A stretch of DNA of 64,000 bases from Aporrectodea caliginosa (lineage: Eukaryota > Annelida > Clitellata > Crassiclitellata > Lumbricidae). Positions 44,877 through 54,325 of this stretch are shown here, in pieces (positions within the stretch are counted from its first letter, which is position 1; each line of letters starts with the position of its first letter). The DNA lies in assembly GCA_020284085.1 (NCBI GenBank), contig JACEVL010000342.1, positions 1 through 64,000 on the forward strand, in the 5' to 3' direction. Position numbers and translations under genes: made by a program. The notes under the pieces are model-generated. The model was not told the DNA's origin. It made no database searches and saw only the letters and a program-made list of their open reading frames with translations.

Positions 44877-47800
44877 ATGGGAGACGAGGACGACACGCGC
44901 GTCTACCCGCTGGTCGACTTTGACATCCTGCAGCCTAAAACCTCTACGCCCGCCGAGAGAAGGCGACCGATGGAGATCAAGCCGGACCGGAACAGCCTGC
45001 CAGACGACTTTGGCTTCGAGGAATGGAAGCCGATGGAGCCGGGCGAGCGAAGAAAATCCACGGAACCTGTTAGCCGGGAAGTGAAGGACGAGTCAAGAAT
45101 TCTTCCGGGGCTGCTTGAGGGCGTCGGCGGCCTGTTGAGAAACCGGCCGATGCAGATGAAACCCGGGCGTTTCGATGGGACAGGTTCACTGGAATCGTTT
45201 CTGTCTCAGTTCGAGGTGTGTGCGAGGCACAACCGGTGGACCGCTTCGGACAAAATCGATTTCCTTCGCTGCTCACTGGAGAAAGCAGCCACTCAGTTGC
45301 TCTGGGACTTCGGGGCCCAGCCTGATGCGACCTACGAACAGTTGGTGGAGCGGCTACGTCAACGCTACGGGACGGAAGGCCAAGCCGAGACCTTCCGGGC
45401 GCAACTCTATTACCGCCGCCAGCGTGCCGGGGAAAGCCTTTCCGACCTCCTTCATGAAATTCGTCGGTTGGTGGTTCTCGCCTATCCAGTGCCTTCCAAC
45501 GAAACCACGGAGATCATCGCCAAAGACGCGTTCCTGGAGGCGATGAGGGATCGGGAGCTCTCGCTCAAGATTCGCGAGAGAGAGCCCAAGTCACTGGACG
45601 AAGCTTACCGGACGGCGCTTCGTCTGGAGGCTTACCGAAGCACGACGGGCCAGGACGACCGGAGGAGACCGTCGGAACCTGACGACCGCGGAAGACCGTC
45701 AAACCGGGTGCGTGGCACTCGTGAGACCGATGTCGGCGACCAGATCCAGGCGCAGTTGGACCGGTTCCTGACCAACCAGAAGGAAGAGCAACGCCGATGG
45801 CAACGAGAGCTCGAAGGCAAGTTTGACCGGCAGTTCCGGGAGCTGCGAGGTCGTACGCCTCCGGCTAATGCTGGGCCGGACCGAGACGTTCGCTCTGGAG
45901 ACCGTAACCGAGGACCGGGCCGAGAGACTCGCCCGGGAAACGCCAACGCCGACGACCAAGAAAGACCGAGGCGGGAGATGAATTGCTTCAACTGTGGCCA
46001 ACCAGGCCACTTCGCCCGCAACTGCCGCCAGTCACGCCGGGCCCGTCATCGCCCGGATGCGACCGAGACAGAAACCCAAGATTCGACGCCGACGGAGCCG
46101 GTGGCCGCCAATCACACGACCCATCCAAGAGTACCCAACCGTGCAACCTTCAACGCTGTCTACGTCAGGGGAACGATCAATGGACGCTCTCAACTCTGCC
46201 TGGTCGACACCGGATCGGAGGTGAGCCTCATACCTTCCTCTACTGTCCAGGGGTTAGAGATTCGTCCCTGTAACCGGTACTTGATGGCTGCGAACGGGTC
46301 CGATATACGGGTTTTGGGTGAGATAAGGGTCCCCATTAAGATTCGGAGTGGGTTTGAGATCTCTAGTGCATTTTTGGTGTCCGATCAGATAGCTGACCCC
46401 ATGCTGGGTATGGATTGGTTGAGGGAACACCGATGCCGCCTAGGTTTTGGGACCGGGGCCTTGTTCATTGGTCGGAAACGTATTTCCCTGGTAAGAGGTA
46501 ATGGAGCCGGGTGGTGCCGTCGGGTAATTGTAGCTGAGGAGGTTGTAGTCTTGCCTAAGAGTCAATTCGACATCCCTGTAAAGACCTTGTACGGGGATTT
46601 GTCGTCGGTAGCGCCGGCCTGGATGACAGATGCCAAGGAAATCAGTCCGGGGGTTCATCTCGCACGGGTCGTAGTAGGCGATGACGCCAGAACGACCCAG
46701 GTCCGGGTAGTAAACTTGACCGAGGATCCTGTAAGGTTGGTTAAGGACCAGTTGTTGGGAGGGTTGCACCCGGTCGAAGTTGAGTGTCGGGAGACCCGTG
46801 ATAAGGGTGAGGAGCCGGTTGGTGAGGCGGCTCCTTGCGAGATGCTGATGGCCGATCTCCCCGAGGAGGTGACACCCGAGACCCGAGACCAATTGCGGGA
46901 ACTTTTAACTGAATTCAGTGATGTTTTCTCGGTAAGGGAAGGCGATCTTGGCCGAACAAACGTGGCCACTCATCGGATTGATACGGGAGATGCAGGTCCT
47001 GTTAGACAGCCTCTGCGGCGCCAACCGCTTCCCCATAGGGCTGCCATAGACGAACAGCTGGATAGTATGTTGGCCGCTGGGACGATTGAACCCGCTGTTA
47101 GCGAGTGGGCGGCTAACGTGGTTTTGGCTCGTAAGAAGGATGGGACCCTCCGTTTTTGCATAGATTACAGGCAATTAAATGAGAGGACGAGGAAGGATTC
47201 ATACCCGTTGCCTAGAATTGACGAATGTTTAGATGCTCTCTCCGGTGGAGGATGGTTTAGTACGCTGGATTTAAGGAGTGGATACCACCAGGTGGCTATG
47301 GATCCTAGGGATGCGGATAAGACCGCGTTCGTTACGCGTCGAGGCATCTATCGATGGAAGGTGATGCCCTTCGGTCTCTGCAATGCGCCAGCAACTTTCC
47401 AACGGTTGATGGACATTGTCTTGTCGGGGCTTAATTTCGATGTTTGCCTAGTCTACCTTGACGATGTAATCATTTTCGGGAATACGCCCGAACAACATTT
47501 GCAGAGGCTGGGTAAGGTGTTCGAGCGGTTGAGAACGGCCAATTTAAAGTTGAAACCAAGTAAGTGCCGCTTGATGCGTAGGGCCGTTTGTTTCTTGGGC
47601 CATGTAGTGACTCAAGACGGGGTAGCCGTGGATCAGTCCAAGATCCGCGAGGTTGTGGAGTGGCCAGTCCCGCGACGACTGCGGGAGGTGCGCTCCTTCC
47701 TCGGGCTATGCTCGTATTACCGGAGGTTCATTCGTAATTTTTCGGTATTAGCTGCTCCTCTGTTCGAACTCACGAAAAAGGGTAGAGCGTTTGTATGGGA

Positions 47801-49727
47801 TGATGCCTGTCAGGAAGTGTTTGAACTTCTAAAGCGCGCTCTGACGACCACACCTGTCCTAGCTTTGCCTAAGGATGAGGGCGGCTACGTCCTGGACTGC
47901 GATGCCTGTGACGTTGGCATAGGGGCCGTATTGTCCCAGAAGATTGATGGTGAGGAGCGAGTAATTGCATATGGAAGCCGCCTGCTATCCACGGCGGAGC
48001 GTAACTATTGCGTTACTCGCAAGGAGTTGCTCGCCATAGTGTATTTCACAAAGCTGTACCGTCAGTACTTGCTGGGGCGCCCGTTCACGTTGAGGACAGA
48101 CCATGCCGCGTTACAGTGGCTCCAGCGAACTCCAGAGCCCATTGGCCAGCAGAGCCGCTGGTTAGAACGATTGGCAGAGTTCGAGTTCCAGGTGTTGCAT
48201 CGGCCAGGTCAGAAGCATGGTAATGCGGATGCCCTTTCCCGTAGGCCTTGTCGGCAATGTGATGTCGACGATGTAAGTGCGGTCGCTGCAGTCACCGAGG
48301 CTGTGCCTGCACAGCCATTGGATATTGAACCTGACCCGCAGGAGGAGTTAGTAAAGGCGCAGAAAGAAGATCCTGATCTTCGGGTGGTACGCCCGTGGCT
48401 GGAAGTAGGTACCCAGGCCCCGGCCTTAGTGGATATCTTGCGAGAGAATGAAGCCGTGAAGGTGTACTGGCACCAAAGGGATCGCCTGTATCTGTATGAG
48501 GAGGTGATCTATAGGAAGACACCGGACGGGGTCGAACAGTTGGTGGTGCCCAGGGCTATGCGGGATCAGTACATGAGGCTCGCCCACACAGGGATGACCG
48601 GGGGTCACCTGGGTGTCCGGAGAACCCGGGCGCAGGTAAGGCGTAGGGCCTTTTGGGTCGGGTGGTCCCGGGATGTGAGGCGCTTTTGCCAGTGCTGCCC
48701 TCAGTGCAACCAATACCATCGTGGTTTACCCCCCCGCCAGGGACCGTTGCAGCCCTTGCCCTGTGGGGCGCCCTGGGAACGTTTGAGTATAGATGTCACA
48801 GGCCCCCACCCGCGTAGTCGAAGAGGGAACGTCTATATCCTTACGATGATGGACAACTTCACGAAGTTCGTGGAAGCAGCCCCCATGCACAATCAAGAAG
48901 CCACCTCGGTTGCTAGGGCCTTGGTTGAAAACGTTATCGTAAGGTACGGCGCACCGCTACAAATCCTCACCGACCAGGGGACTAATTTCGAGGGTAATTT
49001 GTTCAGGGAACTTTGCCGATTGCTGGGAATAGATAAGGTTAGGACATCCCCTTATCACCCGAGCGGGAATGGGCTCATAGAGCGCTTTCATAGGACGCTT
49101 AATGCCATGCTGGGGAAAGTGGTCAGTAGCAATCAACGGGACTGGGACGAATCTCTGCCCCATGTCCTCGCCGCTTACCGGGCGTCACTACACGAAACCA
49201 CGGGATTCAGCCCGAACTACCTGATGTTCGGTCGGGAGACACGCGCCCCGTTGGACCTGGTCTACGGCAGTCCCCCGAGCGCTGATCCGGGCGCAGGCAC
49301 GTACGCGAGTTATGTGCAAGACTTTGCTGAGCGCATGGAGTCCGCGTACCGCCTGGTACGAGAGCATCTGGGAGTGGCTGCGGAGCGCCAGAAGCGTGCT
49401 TATGACTTGCGGGTGCGTCCGGCTGAATTTGCCCCTGGGGCGCAAGTTTGGTACTATACCCCTCGTCGTTACCAAGGTCGCTCTCCGAAATGGCAGAAGA
49501 TGTACACAGGACCTTTCGTCGTGGAGGCACGCAGCGGCCCTGTGAACTACCGCATCCGGAAGTCCCCTCATTCTCGTCCACTCACAGTTCATGTGGACAA
49601 ACTTCGGGCTTGCTTCAGGGAAGAGCCGATGGAAGACGTGGAGGCGCCTGAGCCCCCTGCCGACGACGCCTCTGAGGTCAGCGGGCGTCCGAGGAGGGAG
49701 ACTCGCCGGCCCGCGCGCTATCAATAG
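44877..49727 (+). CDS. Gag-Pol polyprotein, intact
   Basis: One 1616-codon frame without stop. Gag-like helical region (about 60-250), arginine-rich linker, zinc knuckle C-x2-C-x4-H-x4-C at 370-383 (CFNCGQPGHFARNC). Aspartic protease LVDTGSEVSLIP with the catalytic Asp at 444. Reverse transcriptase with YLDDVIIF, Asp 862-863. RNase H starting near Asp 1007 (LDCDACDVG) and with TDHAALQWL. Integrase H-H-C-C finger (HTGMTGGH ... CQCCPQC), then Asp 1306, Asp 1366, Glu 1402, i.e. a D-59-D-35-E triad. A GPY/F-like end follows (YTGPFVV ... VHVDKL). All key residues are present, so the protein could be active. Gag and Pol are fused in one frame without a visible frameshift or stop. The start ATG was chosen as the first in frame after the leader. 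Confidence 0.97.
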   Translation: MGDEDDTRVYPLVDFDILQPKTSTPAERRRPMEIKPDRNSLPDDFGFEEWKPMEPGERRKSTEPVSREVKDESRILPGLLEGVGGLLRNRPMQMKPGRFDGTGSLESFLSQFEVCARHNRWTASDKIDFLRCSLEKAATQLLWDFGAQPDATYEQLVERLRQRYGTEGQAETFRAQLYYRRQRAGESLSDLLHEIRRLVVLAYPVPSNETTEIIAKDAFLEAMRDRELSLKIREREPKSLDEAYRTALRLEAYRSTTGQDDRRRPSEPDDRGRPSNRVRGTRETDVGDQIQAQLDRFLTNQKEEQRRWQRELEGKFDRQFRELRGRTPPANAGPDRDVRSGDRNRGPGRETRPGNANADDQERPRREMNCFNCGQPGHFARNCRQSRRARHRPDATETETQDSTPTEPVAANHTTHPRVPNRATFNAVYVRGTINGRSQLCLVDTGSEVSLIPSSTVQGLEIRPCNRYLMAANGSDIRVLGEIRVPIKIRSGFEISSAFLVSDQIADPMLGMDWLREHRCRLGFGTGALFIGRKRISLVRGNGAGWCRRVIVAEEVVVLPKSQFDIPVKTLYGDLSSVAPAWMTDAKEISPGVHLARVVVGDDARTTQVRVVNLTEDPVRLVKDQLLGGLHPVEVECRETRDKGEEPVGEAAPCEMLMADLPEEVTPETRDQLRELLTEFSDVFSVREGDLGRTNVATHRIDTGDAGPVRQPLRRQPLPHRAAIDEQLDSMLAAGTIEPAVSEWAANVVLARKKDGTLRFCIDYRQLNERTRKDSYPLPRIDECLDALSGGGWFSTLDLRSGYHQVAMDPRDADKTAFVTRRGIYRWKVMPFGLCNAPATFQRLMDIVLSGLNFDVCLVYLDDVIIFGNTPEQHLQRLGKVFERLRTANLKLKPSKCRLMRRAVCFLGHVVTQDGVAVDQSKIREVVEWPVPRRLREVRSFLGLCSYYRRFIRNFSVLAAPLFELTKKGRAFVWDDACQEVFELLKRALTTTPVLALPKDEGGYVLDCDACDVGIGAVLSQKIDGEERVIAYGSRLLSTAERNYCVTRKELLAIVYFTKLYRQYLLGRPFTLRTDHAALQWLQRTPEPIGQQSRWLERLAEFEFQVLHRPGQKHGNADALSRRPCRQCDVDDVSAVAAVTEAVPAQPLDIEPDPQEELVKAQKEDPDLRVVRPWLEVGTQAPALVDILRENEAVKVYWHQRDRLYLYEEVIYRKTPDGVEQLVVPRAMRDQYMRLAHTGMTGGHLGVRRTRAQVRRRAFWVGWSRDVRRFCQCCPQCNQYHRGLPPRQGPLQPLPCGAPWERLSIDVTGPHPRSRRGNVYILTMMDNFTKFVEAAPMHNQEATSVARALVENVIVRYGAPLQILTDQGTNFEGNLFRELCRLLGIDKVRTSPYHPSGNGLIERFHRTLNAMLGKVVSSNQRDWDESLPHVLAAYRASLHETTGFSPNYLMFGRETRAPLDLVYGSPPSADPGAGTYASYVQDFAERMESAYRLVREHLGVAAERQKRAYDLRVRPAEFAPGAQVWYYTPRRYQGRSPKWQKMYTGPFVVEARSGPVNYRIRKSPHSRPLTVHVDKLRACFREEPMEDVEAPEPPADDASEVSGRPRRETRRPARYQ

Positions 49728-50636
49728 CTGGGCGCCGTCGTTCGGGGAGGTCTTGTCGTGGCCATGACTTGGGATGCGTTTCCCCCTCCCCTCCCCTCGA
49801 CGTCTCGACGCTCGCCTGCGCTTCCCTCTTCCCCCTCCTCTCGGCTGTGCGACGCTCGCCTGTGTTTCTCTCTCCCCTCTCCTCGTCGTTCACTTGCGCT
49901 CCCTTCCCCCCTTCCCTCCTCTGCAAGCAAAAAGGCTGTACACATTGGTCGACGGACATTTGCCTTAGCGACGGACATTTGTCTTGTACAATTGCAACGG
50001 ACATTTGCCCGTGCAAATTTGTCACGGACCTTTGCTTTTGCTGTGTGTACAATTGTCAACGGAATTTGCCCGTGCAAAATTGTCGACGGAGAATTTGCGT
50101 GTGCTTGTGTGTACAATTGTCGACAAGAATTTGCTTGTGTGTGTACAATTTGTCGACAAGAATTTGCGTGTGTGTGTGTACAATTGTCGACAAGAATTTG
50201 CTTGTGTGTGTGTGTGTGTACAATTGTCGACAAGAATTTGCGTTTGTGTGTGTGTACAATTGTCGACGGAAGAATTTGTGTGTGTGTACAATTGTCGACA
50301 AGAATTTGCGTGTGTGTGTACAATTGTCGACAAGAATTTGAATTTGCGTGTGTGTGTACAATTGTCGACAAGAATTTGCTTGTGTGTGTACAATTGTCGA
50401 CAAGAATTTGCGTGTGTGTGTACAATTGTCGACAAGAATTTGCGTGTGTGTGACGGACGTTTGCTTGTGTGTGTACATTTGTCGACAAGAATTTGCGTGT
50501 GTGTGTGTGTACAATTGTCAACGGACCTTTGCTTGTGTACAATTGTCAACGGACATTTGCCTGTGCACACTTTCCCCCACACGGCCAGGCAACATTTACT
50601 TGTGTGAGACCGCCACGTCATTATTGAGCTTCATTG
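49728..50636 (+). repeat. Spacer with tandem ACAATTGTCGACAAGAATTTG repeats
   Basis: From about 49960 to 50570 roughly fifteen units of 30-36 bp, TACAATTGTCGACAAGAATT then TGCGTGTGTG. Each full unit holds the palindrome TTGTCGACAA. Early units read CGGACATTTGCCTTAG and resemble the start of the LTR. Cys/Val-rich plus frames and Thr/His-rich minus frames are repeat translations. Confidence 0.85.
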
Positions 50637-50690
50637 GTTGCTACGGCAACGACAATACAGGCTGATGGGCGAACGATGACGTATATATAA
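50633..50690 (+). promoter_or_regulatory. Promoter-like block of the accessory ORF: inverted CCAAT, X-box, CRE-like site, TATA
   Basis: ATTGG (inverted CCAAT) at 50634-50637 abuts GTTGCTACGGCAAC (50637-50650), which fits the 14-bp RFX X-box palindrome. ATGACGTA (CRE-like) at about 50676-50682 overlaps the 5' side of TATATATAA (50682-50690). The ATG of the next frame is 73 bp further on. The order resembles X/Y-box promoters bound by RFX, NF-Y and CREB proteins. Use as a promoter is an inference. Confidence 0.55.
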
Positions 50691-50737
50691 CGAGCAGCTA
50701 TGACAACGTGAAACTACACATAAGCCAGCAGATGCAT

Positions 50738-50743
50738 AATAAA
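50738..50743 (+). terminator. AATAAA between pol and the accessory ORF
   Basis: Consensus poly(A) signal 20 bp before the accessory start codon; it might end a gag-pol mRNA, or be chance. Confidence 0.3.
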
Positions 50744-50762
50744 GCGCATTCGACGTGTGATC

Positions 50763-51941
50763 ATGGCTGAACAGACAGGTCGGATGATGATCCGCAATTG
50801 CGACTTCTGCCCTAGGTCTTTCCAGGGGATAGACACCAAACGTTCGTATCGGCGTCACCTTCGGGAGAAACACCCTGAGCTGGGTGCCGAGCAAGTTCGA
50901 AGGGTAGTCGTTCTGAGCCATTCTGAAGTTACTGGCGGCGATGACAATAGAGGGCCTTCACCAGCCTGTCTGCCTTCCGCTGTCTCGTCCGCGCTACCGA
51001 GGGTCGCTGCGGAAGACCACTGCTTCCCAGAGGTGGTTGTGAACTGGGGTTCGACTCTACGATCGCTCGAACCGCCAGACCAGACTTCCATTGACGAAAG
51101 CGCGGCCCAATGTCGGTTCTTGGAAGAACTGATGACAGTGGAGGCTCCAGGAAGTCATCCTGCGCTTCCTCTCCCTTCTTCACCCGCTGGAGACGGTGAG
51201 CTGCAGGATATCATCGGGTTCTTGCTGGCTACGGAAACTGCGGCGCCTACTACCTTCCCTGGCCCTTCGTCTCCCCCCGAAGAAGAGCTGCCGTTCGGAC
51301 CGCTAAACTTGGTGATGGCAAAGGATCCAGGACGGCCTGACGAAAGAAACTCGACCGCCCCTCCGATGAACGAGGAAGAGAACCTAGCGCAGGTGGTGGC
51401 GGATCGGGCCTCGCCTCCGGCCCCTCCGCCAGCTCGCTTGCCGGTCGACGCTCCGACCCTATCCGACCTCGCCCCCGTCCTCGCCTGGGCCAATCGTCTG
51501 TTCCCTCCGTATGACTACGGACGATTCTTGGCGGACGCAAAACGACTCTTCCCTCTTTGCTCTGTCAAGATGGCGACGGAGGTTTACGTAAATTGCCGCC
51601 TAGCACACGAACGTCCAGGCCACGCGCTAGCGCCCTTTCCGCCCGTCGTGGTGATTAGTTCGGACTCCGAACCAGACATACCAGATGAAGATGACTGGAG
51701 TACGCATGGTGCCTCTCCGGTTTCCATCGCCGAAAATCCCGACTCCGAGGAACCTAGCGTTGGTGATCCCGGCGACGATGATCTGAACGATGACGACTAC
51801 ATTCAACCCAATTCGGAAGAAGGAGAGGACAGCGTCGGTTCCTCTGTGGACAATGACGAAGACTCCTCCCCCTCGGCGGAAGCCTCCTCTTCATCTTCGG
51901 AGGAAGAAATCATGTCCATTAGCTCAGAGGCTAGTGAGTAG
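50763..51941 (+). CDS. Accessory ORF of the gypsy element: zinc finger, SIM-like motif, acidic tail
   Basis: 392 aa, sense orientation, between pol and the 3' LTR. Residues 13-37 form a finger C-x2-C-x15-H-x4-H (CDFCPRSF ... YRRHLREKH). The middle is proline-rich, with a helical patch (PVLAWANRLFPPYDYGRFL). VVVISSDSEPD at 295-305 matches the SUMO-interaction pattern of branched hydrophobics followed by acidic or phosphorylatable serine. The last 80 residues are Asp, Glu and Ser rich. No signal peptide or membrane segment, so it is not an envelope. The 50763 ATG is the first in frame. Codon use is GC-rich like gag-pol, which supports long residence in the element. Family not recognised; a nuclear role is inferred. 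Confidence 0.8.
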   Translation: MAEQTGRMMIRNCDFCPRSFQGIDTKRSYRRHLREKHPELGAEQVRRVVVLSHSEVTGGDDNRGPSPACLPSAVSSALPRVAAEDHCFPEVVVNWGSTLRSLEPPDQTSIDESAAQCRFLEELMTVEAPGSHPALPLPSSPAGDGELQDIIGFLLATETAAPTTFPGPSSPPEEELPFGPLNLVMAKDPGRPDERNSTAPPMNEEENLAQVVADRASPPAPPPARLPVDAPTLSDLAPVLAWANRLFPPYDYGRFLADAKRLFPLCSVKMATEVYVNCRLAHERPGHALAPFPPVVVISSDSEPDIPDEDDWSTHGASPVSIAENPDSEEPSVGDPGDDDLNDDDYIQPNSEEGEDSVGSSVDNDEDSSPSAEASSSSSEEEIMSISSEASE

Positions 51942-52286
51942 TAATTGCTATGAGTCTTGTTTTTGCAATGACTGAACGATTGGATTGTTGGTTAAGCCTA
52001 ACGGGCGAGAATTTTAGTTAACCTGAAAGCTGGGATTGCATTTCTGTTGTAAGACTAGGTCTTACCGTTAATTTGTCTGTAGGGCGATTACCTTAGTTGT
52101 TTATGCGGGGCCGATTTGGCCGACTAATCTGATGAACTTTTTAGTTAGTTAAAGCCTGGAATGGCTGCAGTGTTCGATTTAGTATTAATCATGACTTTAT
52201 TCGCTTTATGAACATTGAATCTAGCGTAGGATGTCCCTTTCAAATTGTTAATCAGTTACGGAATAGGGGACATTCCCTCTTTTCTT
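51942..52286 (+). other. Untranslated region before the polypurine tract
   Basis: Element-internal sequence between the accessory stop and the 3' LTR; no frame or named motif. Confidence 0.6.
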
Positions 52287-52297
52287 GGTGGGAGGAG
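52287..52297 (+). other. Polypurine tract
   Basis: GGTGGGAGGAG just before the 3' LTR start, the expected plus-strand primer site. Confidence 0.75.
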
Positions 52298-52300
52298 TAT

Positions 52301-52892
52301 TGTAGCATTATTTGAAAGGCGCATGGACATTTGCCTTAGCAACCAGCCTTAGTAACGGGCCTTTTGCCTTGCCTTAGCAACCAGCCTCTTGCCTTAGTAA
52401 CGGGCCTTTTGCCTTGCCTTAGCAACCAGCCTCTTGCCTTAGTAACGGGCCTTTTGCCTTGCCTTAGCAACCAGCCTCTTGCCTTAGTAACGGGCCTTTT
52501 GCCTTGCCTTAGCAACCAGCCTCTTGCCTTAGTAACGGGCCTTTTTGCCTTGCCTTAGCAACCAGCCTCTTGCCTTAGTAACGGACAATTTGTCGTCCTC
52601 TGTGCCTATATATAGAGACGCCTGTTGCGTGTAGTGTGTGAGTGTGTGAGCGAGTGTGTTAGTTGGTTCCGAAGTCAGTTAAAGTTCAGTTAATGAGAGT
52701 TAAGCCAGAGTTGTAGTGTTTAAGCTGTTCGACATTAATAAAACAATCTGCTGTGTTGATCCGTGTCGTTGCCGTCTTCCAAGTTAACCTAGTGTTAGGC
52801 ATCGTCGGTGGCACCGTTAAGTCCTTTGCCCGACGGGAAAGGCCGAGTCCAGCGAACGAACGAAGAACAGGGAAGACTCCGAAGAGCTATCC
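52301..52892 (+). repeat. 3' LTR (592 bp)
   Basis: The same start and end as the 5' LTR, but only about six 45-bp units, hence 176 bp shorter. The rest is nearly identical: for example TTCCTAGTT versus TTCCAAGTT, CGGACGAAG versus CGAACGAAG, and a changed GTGTGAGTGTG patch. Confidence 0.9.
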
Positions 52893-53029
52893 ACCATAAA
52901 ACGGTAAAAGATTCGTTTGCTCGTCCGCTTACAATGTGTAATGACCGAGAAGCTTCAATATTTGCGTAATAAAAATAGTATGTCGATATGAATGCGTGCC
53001 TTCTCAACAGTGGACTGTGAGAATTATTG

Positions 53030-53290
53030 TAATCGCAAACTTCACATTTCTAAAGCGTTACTCTAAGGCTAAGCCTAGGCACCAGCTTATTCACGAGCGC
53101 TGCGTCATGTCCAGGGATGTCTAGTGAAAGAGACCAGAAAGAGGAAGCATCGTAGCTACTAAGGTGGGTTTTATTTGAAGACGGGAAGGCTAGGCAGGAG
53201 ATGAGTCAGCTGGATTAGGTAGGAATTCTTGAAGCGGTGGGACTTCAGTTTGGAGTGTAAAGCCTGTGGGGTGATAATGGAGGAACCTGA
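53030..53290. repeat. Dispersed 'AAGCGCC' repeat, copy 4
   Basis: GTAATCGCAAACTTCAC, TTTCTAAAGCGTTACTC and CACGAGCGCTGCGTC; continues to TTCTTGAAGCGGTGGGAC (53225), a phrase shared with 31075. Confidence 0.55.
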
Positions 53291-53379
53291 GGCAGATAAC
53301 GGTGGTTAAGCGGCGTTATTGGTGGGGGACAAATCACGTTAACAATAATTGGCAATATTCAAATGCTCTCCTTCTTCTA

Positions 53380-53566
<187 letters not shown>

Positions 53567-54200
53567 GTTTAATTTCTTTATATCTTCGTCTGTTTCTTTA
53601 ACATATCGTCCAGTCCGACATATTTGTTGGTCTTCCTGTGGCTTGCTTCCTTTTAATAATTATTCTTCCTTCGAGCACTGTCCTCACGTCCTCAAGAGCG
53701 ATTTTCCAAGCAGTGTGTGGCCAATCCAATTCGTTTCGGACATCAAGCGTCTCAAAAAGCCTCTCTATGTTCAAAAGCCCGCCACAACACCCACACGTTG
53801 TCCTCCTTTGCAAGCAAAGTGTATAGAGGACGATCGAGTCCTTGCCGGGTTATACAGAAAGAGGGAGCCTAGTTCAGTTGTTCAACCGTAGAAGTATTGA
53901 TATGGGGAATCGAGGAAGCAGCAGTTTTAAGTATAGACTGCTTCACAATAAACGAATATAGTTATATGAAGAGCCGGAAGGACGGACGATGGATTACATC
54001 GACACTTAGAGATGGTGCTCGTAAAAACACCGGCAGGAAGGAAATGAGAAAGTACCTCCCTAGTCCCTACCTATTCCAAGCACGATTAAAACGACTAAAA
54101 CGAATTCAAGTGTAGGCCTACATGGCGCTATTCTGAAACACATGTTTACGAATCCTTATTCAAGGTTGCGCACGAAGAAATGACGTGTACAGGCCTATCG
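53567..54200. other. Upstream region of the Ig/IPT gene
   Basis: Short frames only (up to 72 codons); no recognised domain or repeat. Confidence 0.4.
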
Positions 54201-54201
54201 G

Positions 54202-54210
54202 TATATATAG
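54202..54210 (+). promoter_or_regulatory. TATA box of the Ig/IPT gene
   Basis: TATATATAG in CGGTATATATAGTTTGG, 70-78 bp before the start codon; predicted transcript start near 54232. Confidence 0.5.
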
Positions 54211-54279
54211 TTTGGTACAGCAATACAATGCACAAGAAGACAGTTTCTCGCATACAGGGGCTGCAAACGAAGTAACAGA

Positions 54280-54325
54280 ATGAGGGGACGTTTGTTACTA
54301 ACAACGCTTTTGACCATTGTCTATG
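54280..54325 (+). CDS. Ig/IPT gene, exon 1: signal peptide
   Basis: MRGRLLLTTLLTIVY plus the first base of Gly. A positive start and hydrophobic core mark a signal peptide; the donor G/GTAAGA leaves phase 1, the usual way signal-peptide exons join Ig exons. With the five later exons the reading phase is kept throughout, giving 429 residues within the window. The gene lacks its 3' part. Confidence 0.7.

Larger units (their letters stand above)
43997..52892 (+). mobile_element. Complete Ty3/gypsy LTR retrotransposon with an extra ORF
   Basis: Order: 5' LTR, leader, gag-pol, repeat-rich spacer with promoter-like block, accessory ORF, polypurine tract, 3' LTR. The unique parts of the two LTRs differ by only a few substitutions plus an indel in a GT-rich patch. 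With the intact gag-pol frame this indicates recent insertion. I see no 5-bp TSD: GTGCT precedes and ACCAT follows. Gene order RT-RNaseH-integrase and a GPY/F-like module place it in Ty3/gypsy; there is no chromodomain or env. Confidence 0.95.

Noticed and set aside
49721..50621. Cys/Val-rich plus and Thr/His-rich minus frames between pol and the accessory ORF
   Set aside because: They translate the ACAATTGTCGAC/GTGTGT repeats; composition follows the repeat in every frame.
50763..51941. Accessory frame as a retroviral-type envelope
   Set aside because: No signal peptide, no transmembrane segment, no furin-like or fusion segment; it has a finger and an acidic tail instead.
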